Origin: Mageeibacillus sp. UBA1193 | Lineage (GTDB): Bacteria; Bacillota; Clostridia; Saccharofermentanales; Saccharofermentanaceae | Length of the DNA: 10,416 nt | Reading direction: 5' to 3' | Assembly: GCA_002310155.1 (NCBI GenBank) | Contig: DBYF01000025.1 | Coordinates: forward strand, 24,219-34,634 | Part shown: in pieces, positions 1-6,337 of the stretch | How the letters are laid out: every line of letters starts with the position of its first letter | Position numbering within the stretch: the stretch's first letter is position 1 | Translations under genes and position numbers: made by a program | Notes under the pieces: generated by a model | What the model was told of the DNA's origin: nothing | What the model saw: the letters and a program-made list of their open reading frames with translations, nothing else | The model's database searches: none

Positions 1-747
1 ATCGAGCACCTCCTCGACAGAAAGCCGAAGGCTCTCTCCGGTGGTCAGCGTCAGCGTGTTGCTCTCGGCCGTGCTATTGTTCGTGACCCGAAGGTCTTCC
101 TCATGGACGAGCCGCTGTCCAACCTCGACGCTAAGCTCCGTGTTCAGATGCGTGTTGAGATCACAAAGCTCCACCAGAGACTGCAGACAACAATCATCTA
201 CGTAACACACGACCAGACAGAGGCTATGACGATGGGTACCCGTATCGTAGTTATGAAGGATGGTTTCATCCAGCAGGTTGACTCCCCGACGGAGCTCTAC
301 GACAACCCGGTTAACACATTCGTAGCTGGATTTATCGGTATGCCGCCGATGAACTTCATCAACGCTATGATCCAGGTTGAGGGTGATGATGTTTACGTAG
401 CATTCGAGAACACATCCATCAAGCTCGCTGAGCGTTACTGCGTACCGGAAGTTATCGAGCGTGACGGAACAGAAGTTATCTTCGGTATTCGTCCTGAGGC
501 TCTCACAGATGACGGAACTTACGTATCCATGCATCCGGAATCTGCATTCTCTGCAGACGTCGACGTTGTCGAGATGCTCGGTGCTGAGACATACCTGTAC
601 GTAACAGTTAACGGTTCTCTCCCGCTGACCGCAAGAGTAGACCCGACCACATCCGAGTCCCGTGTAGGTGAGGTTGTTGACATCGCTGTTGACGCTAACC
701 GTGTTCACCTCTTCGATAAGGATACAGAACAGAGCATCATTTCCTAA
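1..747 (+). CDS. Sugar ABC transporter ATP-binding protein, MalK/MsmK/UgpC family (5' end missing)
   Basis: This is the 3' part of the ATPase subunit that powers a carbohydrate importer at the inner face of the membrane. The reading frame is open from base 1, and 248 codons are visible. The first in-window residues already lie just before the ABC signature (LSGGQRQRVALGRA, bases about 37-78). Walker B and the D-loop follow (FLMDEPLSNLDAKLR), then the H-loop (YVTHDQTEAM). The Walker A and Q-loop lie upstream of the window. After the nucleotide-binding domain comes the MalK-type hinge (GFIGMPPMNFI), then a C-terminal regulatory TOBE region of about 130 residues. That tail marks it as the multi-sugar/glycerol-phosphate importer subfamily, whose members often serve several transporters. 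The permease and binding-protein genes are not visible, so the substrate cannot be named. A strong terminator follows 27 bases after the stop, making this the last gene of its transcript. Confidence 0.93.
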   Translation: MEHLLDRKPKALSGGQRQRVALGRAIVRDPKVFLMDEPLSNLDAKLRVQMRVEITKLHQRLQTTIIYVTHDQTEAMTMGTRIVVMKDGFIQQVDSPTELYDNPVNTFVAGFIGMPPMNFINAMIQVEGDDVYVAFENTSIKLAERYCVPEVIERDGTEVIFGIRPEALTDDGTYVSMHPESAFSADVDVVEMLGAETYLYVTVNGSLPLTARVDPTTSESRVGEVVDIAVDANRVHLFDKDTEQSIIS

Positions 748-774
748 TCGGAAACAAGTAAGTGAAAATAGAAG

Positions 775-809
775 AAGGACTGTCCCGGAAACGGGACAGT
801 CCTTTTTTT
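775..809 (+). terminator. Intrinsic terminator after the sugar-transport ATPase gene
   Basis: An 11-bp perfect GC-rich stem pairs 777-787 with 792-802 and is closed by a GAAA tetraloop (788-791). It is followed by seven T residues (803-809). Two A residues at 775-776 can pair with the first Ts and extend the stem to 13 bp. This is a near-ideal Rho-independent terminator and separates the transporter gene from the ftsEX operon. Confidence 0.96.
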
Positions 810-838
810 GCCGAAAACATCAAAAAAAACAGCGAATG

Positions 839-867
839 TTGCAAGATTTTCGTGAAAAGTTTAAGAT
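839..867 (+). promoter_or_regulatory. Candidate sigma-A promoter for the regulator-ftsEX-M23-hslO operon
   Basis: TTGCAA (839-844) and TAAGAT (862-867) are spaced by exactly 17 bases. Each matches the sigma-A consensus at four of six positions. The sequence around them is A/T-rich and lies just downstream of the preceding terminator. The -35 hexamer is identical to that of the strong rpsJ promoter further on. Initiation would fall near 874, giving a leader of roughly 65 bases. The -10 match is only moderate. Confidence 0.45.
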
Positions 868-889
868 AAATAGGATAGCGACTTCTATA

Positions 890-903
890 GGACGACTGCG
901 TCC
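890..903 (+). promoter_or_regulatory. Short perfect inverted repeat in the operon leader, possible operator or hairpin
   Basis: GGACG (890-894) and CGTCC (899-903) form a perfect 5-bp inverted repeat around a 4-base centre (ACTG). It sits between the candidate promoter and the regulator gene. It could be an operator for the regulator encoded immediately downstream, or simply a small hairpin. There is no poly-T run, so it is not a terminator. The role is a guess. Confidence 0.25.
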
Positions 904-930
904 AATACCGCAAAGACTACGAAAGTGATT

Positions 931-936
931 AGGTGA
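931..936 (+). promoter_or_regulatory. Ribosome binding site that decides the start of the CdaR-type regulator
   Basis: AGGTGA (931-936) lies 5 bases before ATG 942. An alternative GTG at 933 lies inside this motif and has no good Shine-Dalgarno of its own. ATG 942 is therefore the better start, giving 365 residues instead of 368. The M23 gene start (4122) uses the same GAGGTGA-type site. Confidence 0.7.
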
Positions 937-941
937 AGCGT

Positions 942-2039
942 ATGGAAGAACTTAAGAAATGTATGCGCGAAGCGAAGAAGATCCTTGATTTGACAGTAGG
1001 CGTCATGGACACATCCGGTATGGTCGTAGCCTGTACCGATCCGGCGTGGGAGGGGATCGAAGATTCCAGCGCCCGTGCAGTGCTCCTTTCGGACGAGCTG
1101 TTTTCCAATACAGCCGGCAAGACTTACATGAAGATCGTTATCGGAGACTCGACGCAGTACATCGCATTCATCAGCGGTGTCGATCCGATCGCCAAGACAT
1201 ATCTCGAGCTGGTCACCCAGTGGATCAAGGCGGCGATGCGTGAGCGCAATACTGATGTAGAGCGCGAGACATTTATTAAGAATATCCTTCTGGAGAACGA
1301 ACTTCCTGGTGATATCCCGCTGAAGGCCAGAGAATATAAGATCCCGTTCGCCACACGCCGTATCGTATTCATCGTACGCGTAAGCAAGAATGACGGTGTG
1401 GAGTGCCTCGAGATCCTGCAGAATCTGTTCCCGGATACGAAGACACAGATGGTCGTTGCTATGGACGAAGAGACCATCGTTCTCGTTATGGATCTGGGAG
1501 AGAATTTCGATACATACTTAAATGAAGTCAGCAGAACGATCCTGGATAACCTCAACGCAGAGTCCATGATCCGTGCCCACGTGGGTATCGGTATGCCGGC
1601 TCCGACACTTAGAGATATCGCGAAGTCCTACCGTGAGGCGACTCTGGCGCTTCGTGTCGGCAACATCTTTGAGAGCGAGCAGTTCATCATGCGCTATGAC
1701 AAACTCGGTCTCGGCCGTCTGATCTATCAGCTCCCGCCGACGCTCTGCAATATGTTCCTGAACGAGGTCTTCCCGCAGGGTGCTTATGAGTCTCTCGACT
1801 CTGATACTCTGGTCACGATCCAGAGCTTCTTTGAGAACAACCTCAACGGAAGTGAGACTTCAAGAAAACTCTTCGTCCATAGAAATACACTGGTTTACCG
1901 TCTGGATAAAGTCCAGAAGATCACCGGACTGGATCTCCGTTCCTTCGACGACGCTGTGCTTTTCAAACTGGCGGCTATGGTACGTACGTATCTCGAGAAG
2001 CAGGAAAGATCCGGCCAGGGTGGTAATATCAACTGGTAA
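942..2039 (+). CDS. CdaR/PucR-type helix-turn-helix transcriptional regulator
   Basis: A likely cytoplasmic DNA-binding regulator of 365 residues. The N-terminal part (about 1-100) has a pattern reminiscent of the diacid-recognition sensor domain (VMDTSGMVVACTDP near residue 22). The middle resembles the CdaR GGDEF-like domain, with the hallmark AHVGIGMPAPTLRDIAKSY at about residues 212-230, followed by REATLALRVG. The C-terminus is the PucR-type HTH: LFVHRNTLVYRLDKVQKITG at about 310-329, then a conserved FDDAVLFKLA segment. The family includes the E. coli sugar-diacid regulator CdaR and the B. subtilis purine regulator PucR, but ligands vary and none can be assigned here. The stop codon is only 18 bases before ftsE and no terminator lies between, so it is almost certainly co-transcribed with the FtsEX hydrolase genes. 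It may regulate its own operon. An upstream GTG (933) is a less likely start. Confidence 0.85.
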   Translation: MEELKKCMREAKKILDLTVGVMDTSGMVVACTDPAWEGIEDSSARAVLLSDELFSNTAGKTYMKIVIGDSTQYIAFISGVDPIAKTYLELVTQWIKAAMRERNTDVERETFIKNILLENELPGDIPLKAREYKIPFATRRIVFIVRVSKNDGVECLEILQNLFPDTKTQMVVAMDEETIVLVMDLGENFDTYLNEVSRTILDNLNAESMIRAHVGIGMPAPTLRDIAKSYREATLALRVGNIFESEQFIMRYDKLGLGRLIYQLPPTLCNMFLNEVFPQGAYESLDSDTLVTIQSFFENNLNGSETSRKLFVHRNTLVYRLDKVQKITGLDLRSFDDAVLFKLAAMVRTYLEKQERSGQGGNINW

Positions 2040-2043
2040 CGAT

Positions 2044-2060
2044 AGGAACGGGATACTTTG
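2044..2060 (+). promoter_or_regulatory. Weak ribosome binding site and TTG start of ftsE
   Basis: The start codon of ftsE is TTG at 2058, preceded by AGGAA (2044-2048) and GGGA (2050-2053), neither an ideal Shine-Dalgarno at ideal spacing. TTG is chosen because it yields the canonical FtsE beginning MIRFENVHKTY, which aligns with FtsE N-termini, and no ATG or GTG lies nearby in frame. Both features suggest lower initiation here than at ftsX. Confidence 0.75.
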
Positions 2061-3209
2061 ATACGATTTGAAAATGTCCATAAAACATACAAGACCGGAA
2101 CGGATGCACTCCGCGGAGTGACATTTGCTATTCGAGACGGCGAGTTTGTCTTCGTCATCGGTAAGAGCGGTTCCGGAAAGTCCACTCTCATGAAGTGCAT
2201 CACCCGTGAGGAGAAGCCGACAGAGGGCATGGTCATCATCGACAAGTTCTGCATCTCCAAGATGTCCCGCGCACTGGTTCCGACACTTCGCCGTCAGATC
2301 GGTATCATCTATCAGGATTTCCGTCTGATCGAGTCGAAGACCGTAGAAGAGAACATCGCCTTTGCGGGTGAGATCGTCGGTATCCCGAAGAAGAAACTCC
2401 ATCAGATGGTCGATATCGTACTGAGTGCGGTCGGTCTTCGTGACAAAGCCAATTCCATGCCGATGGAGCTTTCCGGCGGTGAGCAGCAGCGTGTAGCGAT
2501 TGCCCGCGCGATGCTGAATAATCCGAAGATGATCGTTGCTGACGAGCCGACAGGAAACCTCGATCCGGAGACTTCCGAGTCGATCATGGCGCTCCTTGAG
2601 GAGATCAACCGCCAGGGAACGACGGTCATCGTATGTACCCATGACAGTAATCTCGTAGACCGCATGAAGAAGCGCGTCATCGAAGTAGATGACGGCCTGA
2701 TCGTCCGTGACGAATTCGGTTCCGGCTATACAGCTGAAGATAAGACCGCACTTCCGAAGTCGATGATCGATGAGTTTGTACCTGAAGTTATGACACTTTC
2801 TGAACTGCAGGCAAGCTCCGAGCCGCTTCCGAAATTTCCGACGGAAGAGAAGAAAAAAGCCCTTCCTGCTTTCCCGTCCGAGGAAGATGAGACGGAAGAT
2901 GTGAAGGAGAAGAAGGCCGAGGATAAGGTCGAAGAGAAGAAGACTGAAGCTCCGGCAGAAGAGAAAAAGATAGAGAAGAAGGAAGAAAAGATCGAAGAGA
3001 AGATCGAAGAAAAGCTTCCGGAATTCCCGTCCGAAGAGAATAAAGAGCCGCTCATTACCGTCGTAGACGATAAGAAGCCGGAGAAGAAAGAAGATAAGAA
3101 AGCCGACAGAAAAGCGGAGAAGAAGGCAGAGAAGAAAGAAAAGAAGAAGGTCGAAGAGGATTTTGAAGATCCGGATATTCCTTCCGACAGTAAGGAGGAA
3201 GGCAAATGA
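2058..3209 (+). CDS. ftsE: Cell division ATP-binding protein FtsE with a long charged C-terminal extension
   Basis: FtsE is the cytoplasmic ATPase of the FtsEX complex, which uses ATP hydrolysis to switch on an extracellular cell-wall hydrolase. Every ABC motif is present: Walker A GKSGSGKST (35-43), Q-loop YQDF (Q86), signature LSGGEQQR (138-145), Walker B MIVADEP (158-164, with D162 and E163), D-loop GNLD, and H-loop H195. The FtsE-typical start (MIRFENV) supports the TTG initiation codon. The family is usually about 220-230 residues. This protein has 383. From about residue 230 it continues into a tail very rich in Lys and Glu, containing LPKFPTEE, LPAFPSEE and LPEFPSEE (residues 257, 269 and 320) separated by E/K-rich stretches. 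The tail is probably disordered or a single charged helix; its function is unknown. The stop overlaps the ftsX start (ATGA), implying translational coupling. Confidence 0.95.
   Translation: MIRFENVHKTYKTGTDALRGVTFAIRDGEFVFVIGKSGSGKSTLMKCITREEKPTEGMVIIDKFCISKMSRALVPTLRRQIGIIYQDFRLIESKTVEENIAFAGEIVGIPKKKLHQMVDIVLSAVGLRDKANSMPMELSGGEQQRVAIARAMLNNPKMIVADEPTGNLDPETSESIMALLEEINRQGTTVIVCTHDSNLVDRMKKRVIEVDDGLIVRDEFGSGYTAEDKTALPKSMIDEFVPEVMTLSELQASSEPLPKFPTEEKKKALPAFPSEEDETEDVKEKKAEDKVEEKKTEAPAEEKKIEKKEEKIEEKIEEKLPEFPSEENKEPLITVVDDKKPEKKEDKKADRKAEKKAEKKEKKKVEEDFEDPDIPSDSKEEGK
2826..3038 (+). repeat. Three degenerate LPxFP[S/T]EE motifs in the FtsE tail
   Basis: The extension encodes the eight-residue pattern LP-x-FP-[S/T]-EE three times: 2826-2849, 2862-2885 and 3015-3038. 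The first two are 12 bases apart, and the third follows a charged spacer of 43 residues. Only the x and S/T positions vary at protein level. Such spaced short linear motifs in a charged, probably disordered tail look like repeated docking sites for one partner. That reading is an inference. Confidence 0.7.
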
Positions 3210-4108
3210 GTATCCGTGCATTTTGGAATTCCCTTAAAGAAGGTGTACAAGGCATCATCCGTCACCCGCTCGTAACGGTCGCTTCGATCAGTACGATCCT
3301 GCTGATGCTCCTTCTGATGTCCGTATTCTTTATCTTCTCGGCAAATGCCCGCTTCGTTATGAAGAAGGTGGGCCAGCAGCCGCCGATCGAAGTATACATG
3401 AAGCTCGGCTGTACCCAGGAGCAGATGAACATGCTCGTGGACTACCTGAACGCGAACTGCCCGGAAAAGATCAAGGAATACCACGGTCTTTCTCCGGAAG
3501 AGAATTATCAGCGTTTCAGAAAAGAACTCGGCGACAGCAGCTCCATCCTTGATGATTTCGACTATAACACCTATCTGCCGTATACCGTTACGGTCCAGCT
3601 GACCGATCCTTCGTACGCGGATGATGTAGTCATGCACATTGAAGCGATCCCGGGAATCGAGAAGGTCATGCAGGAAAGCTCCGTCATGAAGTTCCTGACG
3701 AGGGCTACTCATACCGTAAATATCGCGACGGTGGTCGCATTCACAGTGCTTTTCCTGATATCGCTGTTTATCATTTCCAACATGGTACGTATATCGGTAT
3801 ATTCCCGCTCGACGGAGATCGCTATCATGAAATTCGTCGGCGCAACCAATGGTTATATCCGTCTCCCGTATGTCGTAGAGGGCGCCCTGGTCGGTCTGGT
3901 CAGTGCACTGTGTGCGTGGGGAATCACTTACTTTGCCTATAGTGCGATCTATAAGCGTGCGATGGGATCCGTAGATCCTTCCAGCATCTACGCTCTCCTC
4001 CCGATGAAAAACCTCACACTCTCCGTTCTCATCCTCTGCCTGGCATCCGGCGTGATCATCGGCTCTGTCGGTTCCGGCATTGCCGTAAGAAAGTACGTCA
4101 AAGTCTGA
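3206..4108 (+). CDS. ftsX: Cell division protein FtsX
   Basis: FtsX is the polytopic membrane partner of FtsE. It passes the ATPase cycle across the membrane to a hydrolase or hydrolase activator. At 300 residues it has the usual length and four predicted membrane segments at about 22-46, 171-193, 221-247 and 270-290. A large extracytoplasmic loop (about 50-165) lies between the first two; this is the family's hydrolase-binding region. The motif EIAIMKFVGAT (204-214) after the second segment is typical of FtsX and sits in the cytoplasmic loop that contacts FtsE. The start is fixed by AAGGAGGAA (3192-3200) five bases before ATG 3206. The ATG shares bases with the ftsE stop, so the two subunits should be made in linked amounts. 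The next gene begins 13 bases later. Confidence 0.95.
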   Translation: MSIRAFWNSLKEGVQGIIRHPLVTVASISTILLMLLLMSVFFIFSANARFVMKKVGQQPPIEVYMKLGCTQEQMNMLVDYLNANCPEKIKEYHGLSPEENYQRFRKELGDSSSILDDFDYNTYLPYTVTVQLTDPSYADDVVMHIEAIPGIEKVMQESSVMKFLTRATHTVNIATVVAFTVLFLISLFIISNMVRISVYSRSTEIAIMKFVGATNGYIRLPYVVEGALVGLVSALCAWGITYFAYSAIYKRAMGSVDPSSIYALLPMKNLTLSVLILCLASGVIIGSVGSGIAVRKYVKV

Positions 4109-4121
4109 CGTGAGGTGAACT

Positions 4122-5519
4122 ATGGCATTTCGTAACAGCAGAATCATCAAGCTTCTGGCGCTGACGCTCTGCACATCGATCGTTTTTGCGATGGGATCTT
4201 TCCTGTCAAGAAAACCGGTCAAAGCGGTGGACCGCAGCTTCATGGCATATACGCCTTCCCAGGCGGATATCGACGCGGCGAAGAAAGAGCGTGATGAAGC
4301 TAAGAAAAAAGCACAGAAGGCGTCCGAACAGGTCGACCAGCTGAAGCAGGAGAAGAGCCAGCTTTCCGGAGAACTCGCAGAGCTCCGCGGCCTGAGTGAT
4401 GAGCAGATGGCCCAGTATCAGGAGATCTCGGAAGAATATGCCGCAGCCCTGATCGCGAAGCAGGAGGCTCTGGAAACCTATATCAATTCCCAGGAAGCTC
4501 TCCTGAATAAGAGAAAACAGTACTCTGAACGTATCAGCATCATGTTCGCATACGAGAATAAGTCCACGCTGGAGATCCTTCTGGAATCCGACAGCATCGC
4601 GGGCTTCTTTACGAACCTGGAACTGATCTCGATCATCGGTGACGCGGACCGTCAGATGATCGACCAGCTTCAGATCGCGATGGATGACGCAGAACTGAAG
4701 AATACGATCGCACTTCAGGAAGCTGAAGATATGCAGAAGATCGCTGAGGAGAAATCGGCACAGCTCGAGGAACTCCGTTCCCGTATCGGTAAGACGGAAG
4801 CGGCGCTGGATGAGAAGTCCGGTGAGCTTTCCCGCTGGCAGCAGAAGGAAGATGCTTTCCAGGAAGAAGCGGACCGTCTGGATGAGGAGATCCGTGAACT
4901 CACAAGACAGAGAGAAGAAGAGGAGAAGCGTCAGGCGGCTCTGAAAGCGACCGAAGCGGCGAAGAAGAAAGCAGCCGAGGCGACAAAGACACCGACACCA
5001 AAGCCGAGCAACAACGGCGGTAACAACGGTGGCAACAGCGGTGGAAACAATGGTGGTAATAATGGCGGAAACAGCGGCGGCGGATCTTCCGGTGAGGCGC
5101 TGATGAAGATGACCTGGCCTTATCCGGGTGACTATACTGTTTATTCTTCGTATGGTATGCGTTACCATCCGGTCTATCACTACAATAAGATGCACTGGGG
5201 CGTCGACCTCGGCGGCGAGTACGGTAACCCGATCGTCGCGGCGGCAGACGGTACGGTCATCAAGGTCGATGAACCGGTCGAAGGCCAGAACACCGGATCG
5301 GTCAACTACGGCAACCACTGCGTTATCGATCACGGTAACGGAATCACGACATGCTATGCGCACTGCCGGGATGTTTATGTTCACGTCGGCGATAAAGTAA
5401 AGGCCGGACAGACGATCGCTGAGTGCGGCAGTACCGGAACTTCTACCGGTCCGCATCTGCACTTCGAAGTCCGTGTCAACGGATCGAAGGTCGACCCGGT
5501 TCCTTATATAAAAGGATAA
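4122..5519 (+). CDS. Secreted coiled-coil M23 (LytM) peptidoglycan hydrolase, likely FtsEX effector
   Basis: A 465-residue exported protein, probably the cell-wall endopeptidase controlled by FtsEX. It begins with a signal peptide: basic start, hydrophobic core at about 9-28, and a plausible VKA cleavage site after residue 35. Residues about 46-285 form a long charged coiled coil, interrupted near 137-175, a layout like EnvC, CwlO and PcsB, which use this region to contact FtsX. A TPTPKP stretch and an Asn/Gly linker (297-324) lead to the M23 domain (about 330-465). That domain keeps H358 and D362 (HxxxD), H414 (YAH), and H445 and H447 (HLH). These match the zinc ligands and catalytic histidines of LytM, so it should be active, unlike E. 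coli EnvC, whose LytM domain is degenerate. GAGGTGA (4112-4118) precedes ATG 4122. The methyltransferase gene follows after 3 bases. The FtsX link is inferred from order and layout. Confidence 0.9.
   Translation: MAFRNSRIIKLLALTLCTSIVFAMGSFLSRKPVKAVDRSFMAYTPSQADIDAAKKERDEAKKKAQKASEQVDQLKQEKSQLSGELAELRGLSDEQMAQYQEISEEYAAALIAKQEALETYINSQEALLNKRKQYSERISIMFAYENKSTLEILLESDSIAGFFTNLELISIIGDADRQMIDQLQIAMDDAELKNTIALQEAEDMQKIAEEKSAQLEELRSRIGKTEAALDEKSGELSRWQQKEDAFQEEADRLDEEIRELTRQREEEEKRQAALKATEAAKKKAAEATKTPTPKPSNNGGNNGGNSGGNNGGNNGGNSGGGSSGEALMKMTWPYPGDYTVYSSYGMRYHPVYHYNKMHWGVDLGGEYGNPIVAAADGTVIKVDEPVEGQNTGSVNYGNHCVIDHGNGITTCYAHCRDVYVHVGDKVKAGQTIAECGSTGTSTGPHLHFEVRVNGSKVDPVPYIKG
5010..5081 (+). repeat. 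Two tandem copies of a 36-base unit encoding NNGGNNGGNSGG
   Basis: Bases 5010-5045 and 5046-5081 encode the same 12-residue unit, NNGGNNGGNSGG, twice in a row, itself built from four-residue NxGG blocks. The two DNA copies differ at eight third-codon positions, every change synonymous. The repeat forms the flexible linker between the coiled coil and the M23 catalytic domain. Confidence 0.9.
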
Positions 5520-5522
5520 TAT

Positions 5523-6332
5523 ATGTCAGCATATGATTTTCTAGCAGGATATTACGATTGCTTCCAGCAGGATCTGGACGCGTCGCAGTGGGCAGACTTT
5601 GTCGACTTTATCGCGAAGCGTTTTGGCAAGACCGAAGGTGACGGTGAGGGAGGAAAGCTCCTTCTGTGTGACCTCGGCTGCGGAACCGGTCTGGTAACGG
5701 CGGAACTCAGTAAGAGAGGCTACGACACGATCGGTGTTGACAATTCCCCGGCGATGCTCGACCAGGCAAGGAACCATGCAGGTAAAGATACGAAGATCTT
5801 GTGGCTCCTTCAGGACATGACGAAGCTCGATCTGTTTGGATCTGTGGATATCTTCGTTTCCCTTCTGGATACGGTGAACCATATTACCGACCGAAGAGCA
5901 CTCGACCGCATGTTCCGTTCCTTCTCGAACTTCCTGAATCCGGGCGGACTCTTCATCTTCGATGTCGCGAGCCGCAAACACTTCGAGGAGACTCTCTCCG
6001 GAAACTTCTTCTACTCGGTGGACGATGATTTCGCGGTCCTGTGGGAGAATGACTACGATCCGAAGACCTCACTGAATACAGCATCGCTTACGATGTTCGG
6101 TACAGAAGACGGGGAGAACTATTCCCGCTGTGATGAAGATATCATCGAGAGATATTATTCCGATGAGGAGATCCGTGAGCTTGTGGAAAAGCACGGTCTG
6201 GATGTCGTCGGAGTATACGGAGAACTTAAGAAAAGAAAACCGAATGATACAGATGAGAGGATCTTCTATTGCGTTAGAAGACCTTCGGATGTATTATCTT
6301 CCTCTGAGAAAGAAAGTAAGAAACGGAGATAA
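5523..6332 (+). CDS. Class I SAM-dependent methyltransferase, substrate unknown
   Basis: A cytoplasmic 269-residue protein with a Rossmann-type SAM-binding domain. Motif I is DLGCGTGL (50-57) and the acidic residue after strand 2 is in GVDNS (D73). A further SAM-site acidic residue is in QDMTKLD (D98). The post-motif stretch LLDTVNH (114-120) and the PGGLFIFDV strand (140-148) complete the fold. It most resembles the general Methyltransf_25 type of small-molecule or unassigned methyltransferases, and nothing reveals its substrate. The C-terminus ends in a Ser/Glu/Lys-rich tail. AAAGGA (5511-5516) lies six bases before ATG 5523, partly within the end of the M23 gene. It sits 3 bases after the hydrolase gene and 5 bases before hslO, so it belongs to the same transcript. 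Confidence 0.88.
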   Translation: MSAYDFLAGYYDCFQQDLDASQWADFVDFIAKRFGKTEGDGEGGKLLLCDLGCGTGLVTAELSKRGYDTIGVDNSPAMLDQARNHAGKDTKILWLLQDMTKLDLFGSVDIFVSLLDTVNHITDRRALDRMFRSFSNFLNPGGLFIFDVASRKHFEETLSGNFFYSVDDDFAVLWENDYDPKTSLNTASLTMFGTEDGENYSRCDEDIIERYYSDEEIRELVEKHGLDVVGVYGELKKRKPNDTDERIFYCVRRPSDVLSSSEKESKKRR

Positions 6333-6337
6333 CTAAG

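Noticed and set aside
668..928. An 86-codon + strand frame spanning the end of the ABC ATPase gene and the terminator
   Set aside because: It runs through a perfect intrinsic terminator, overlaps a known gene and gives no recognisable product.
1860..3221. A 453-codon open frame on the minus strand across the regulator end and ftsE
   Set aside because: It is a shadow of the biased codon use and K/E-rich tail of ftsE. It encodes low-complexity Leu/Phe/Arg-rich sequence with no family resemblance, and the + strand gene is certain.
4122..4230. A lipoprotein signal at the LTLC stretch (Cys17) of the M23 protein
   Set aside because: The residue before Cys is Leu rather than Gly, Ala or Ser, and the hydrophobic core continues past it. 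An ordinary signal peptide with cleavage near residue 35 fits better.
2726..4243. A 505-codon open frame on the minus strand opposite the ftsE tail and ftsX
   Set aside because: Its product is a long Ser/Phe run opposite the E/K tail, with no domain and no ribosome binding site seen. It is antisense to two clear genes.
4206..5462. A 418-codon open frame on the minus strand opposite the M23 gene
   Set aside because: It is antisense to a complete, well-recognised hydrolase and shows no recognisable protein features.
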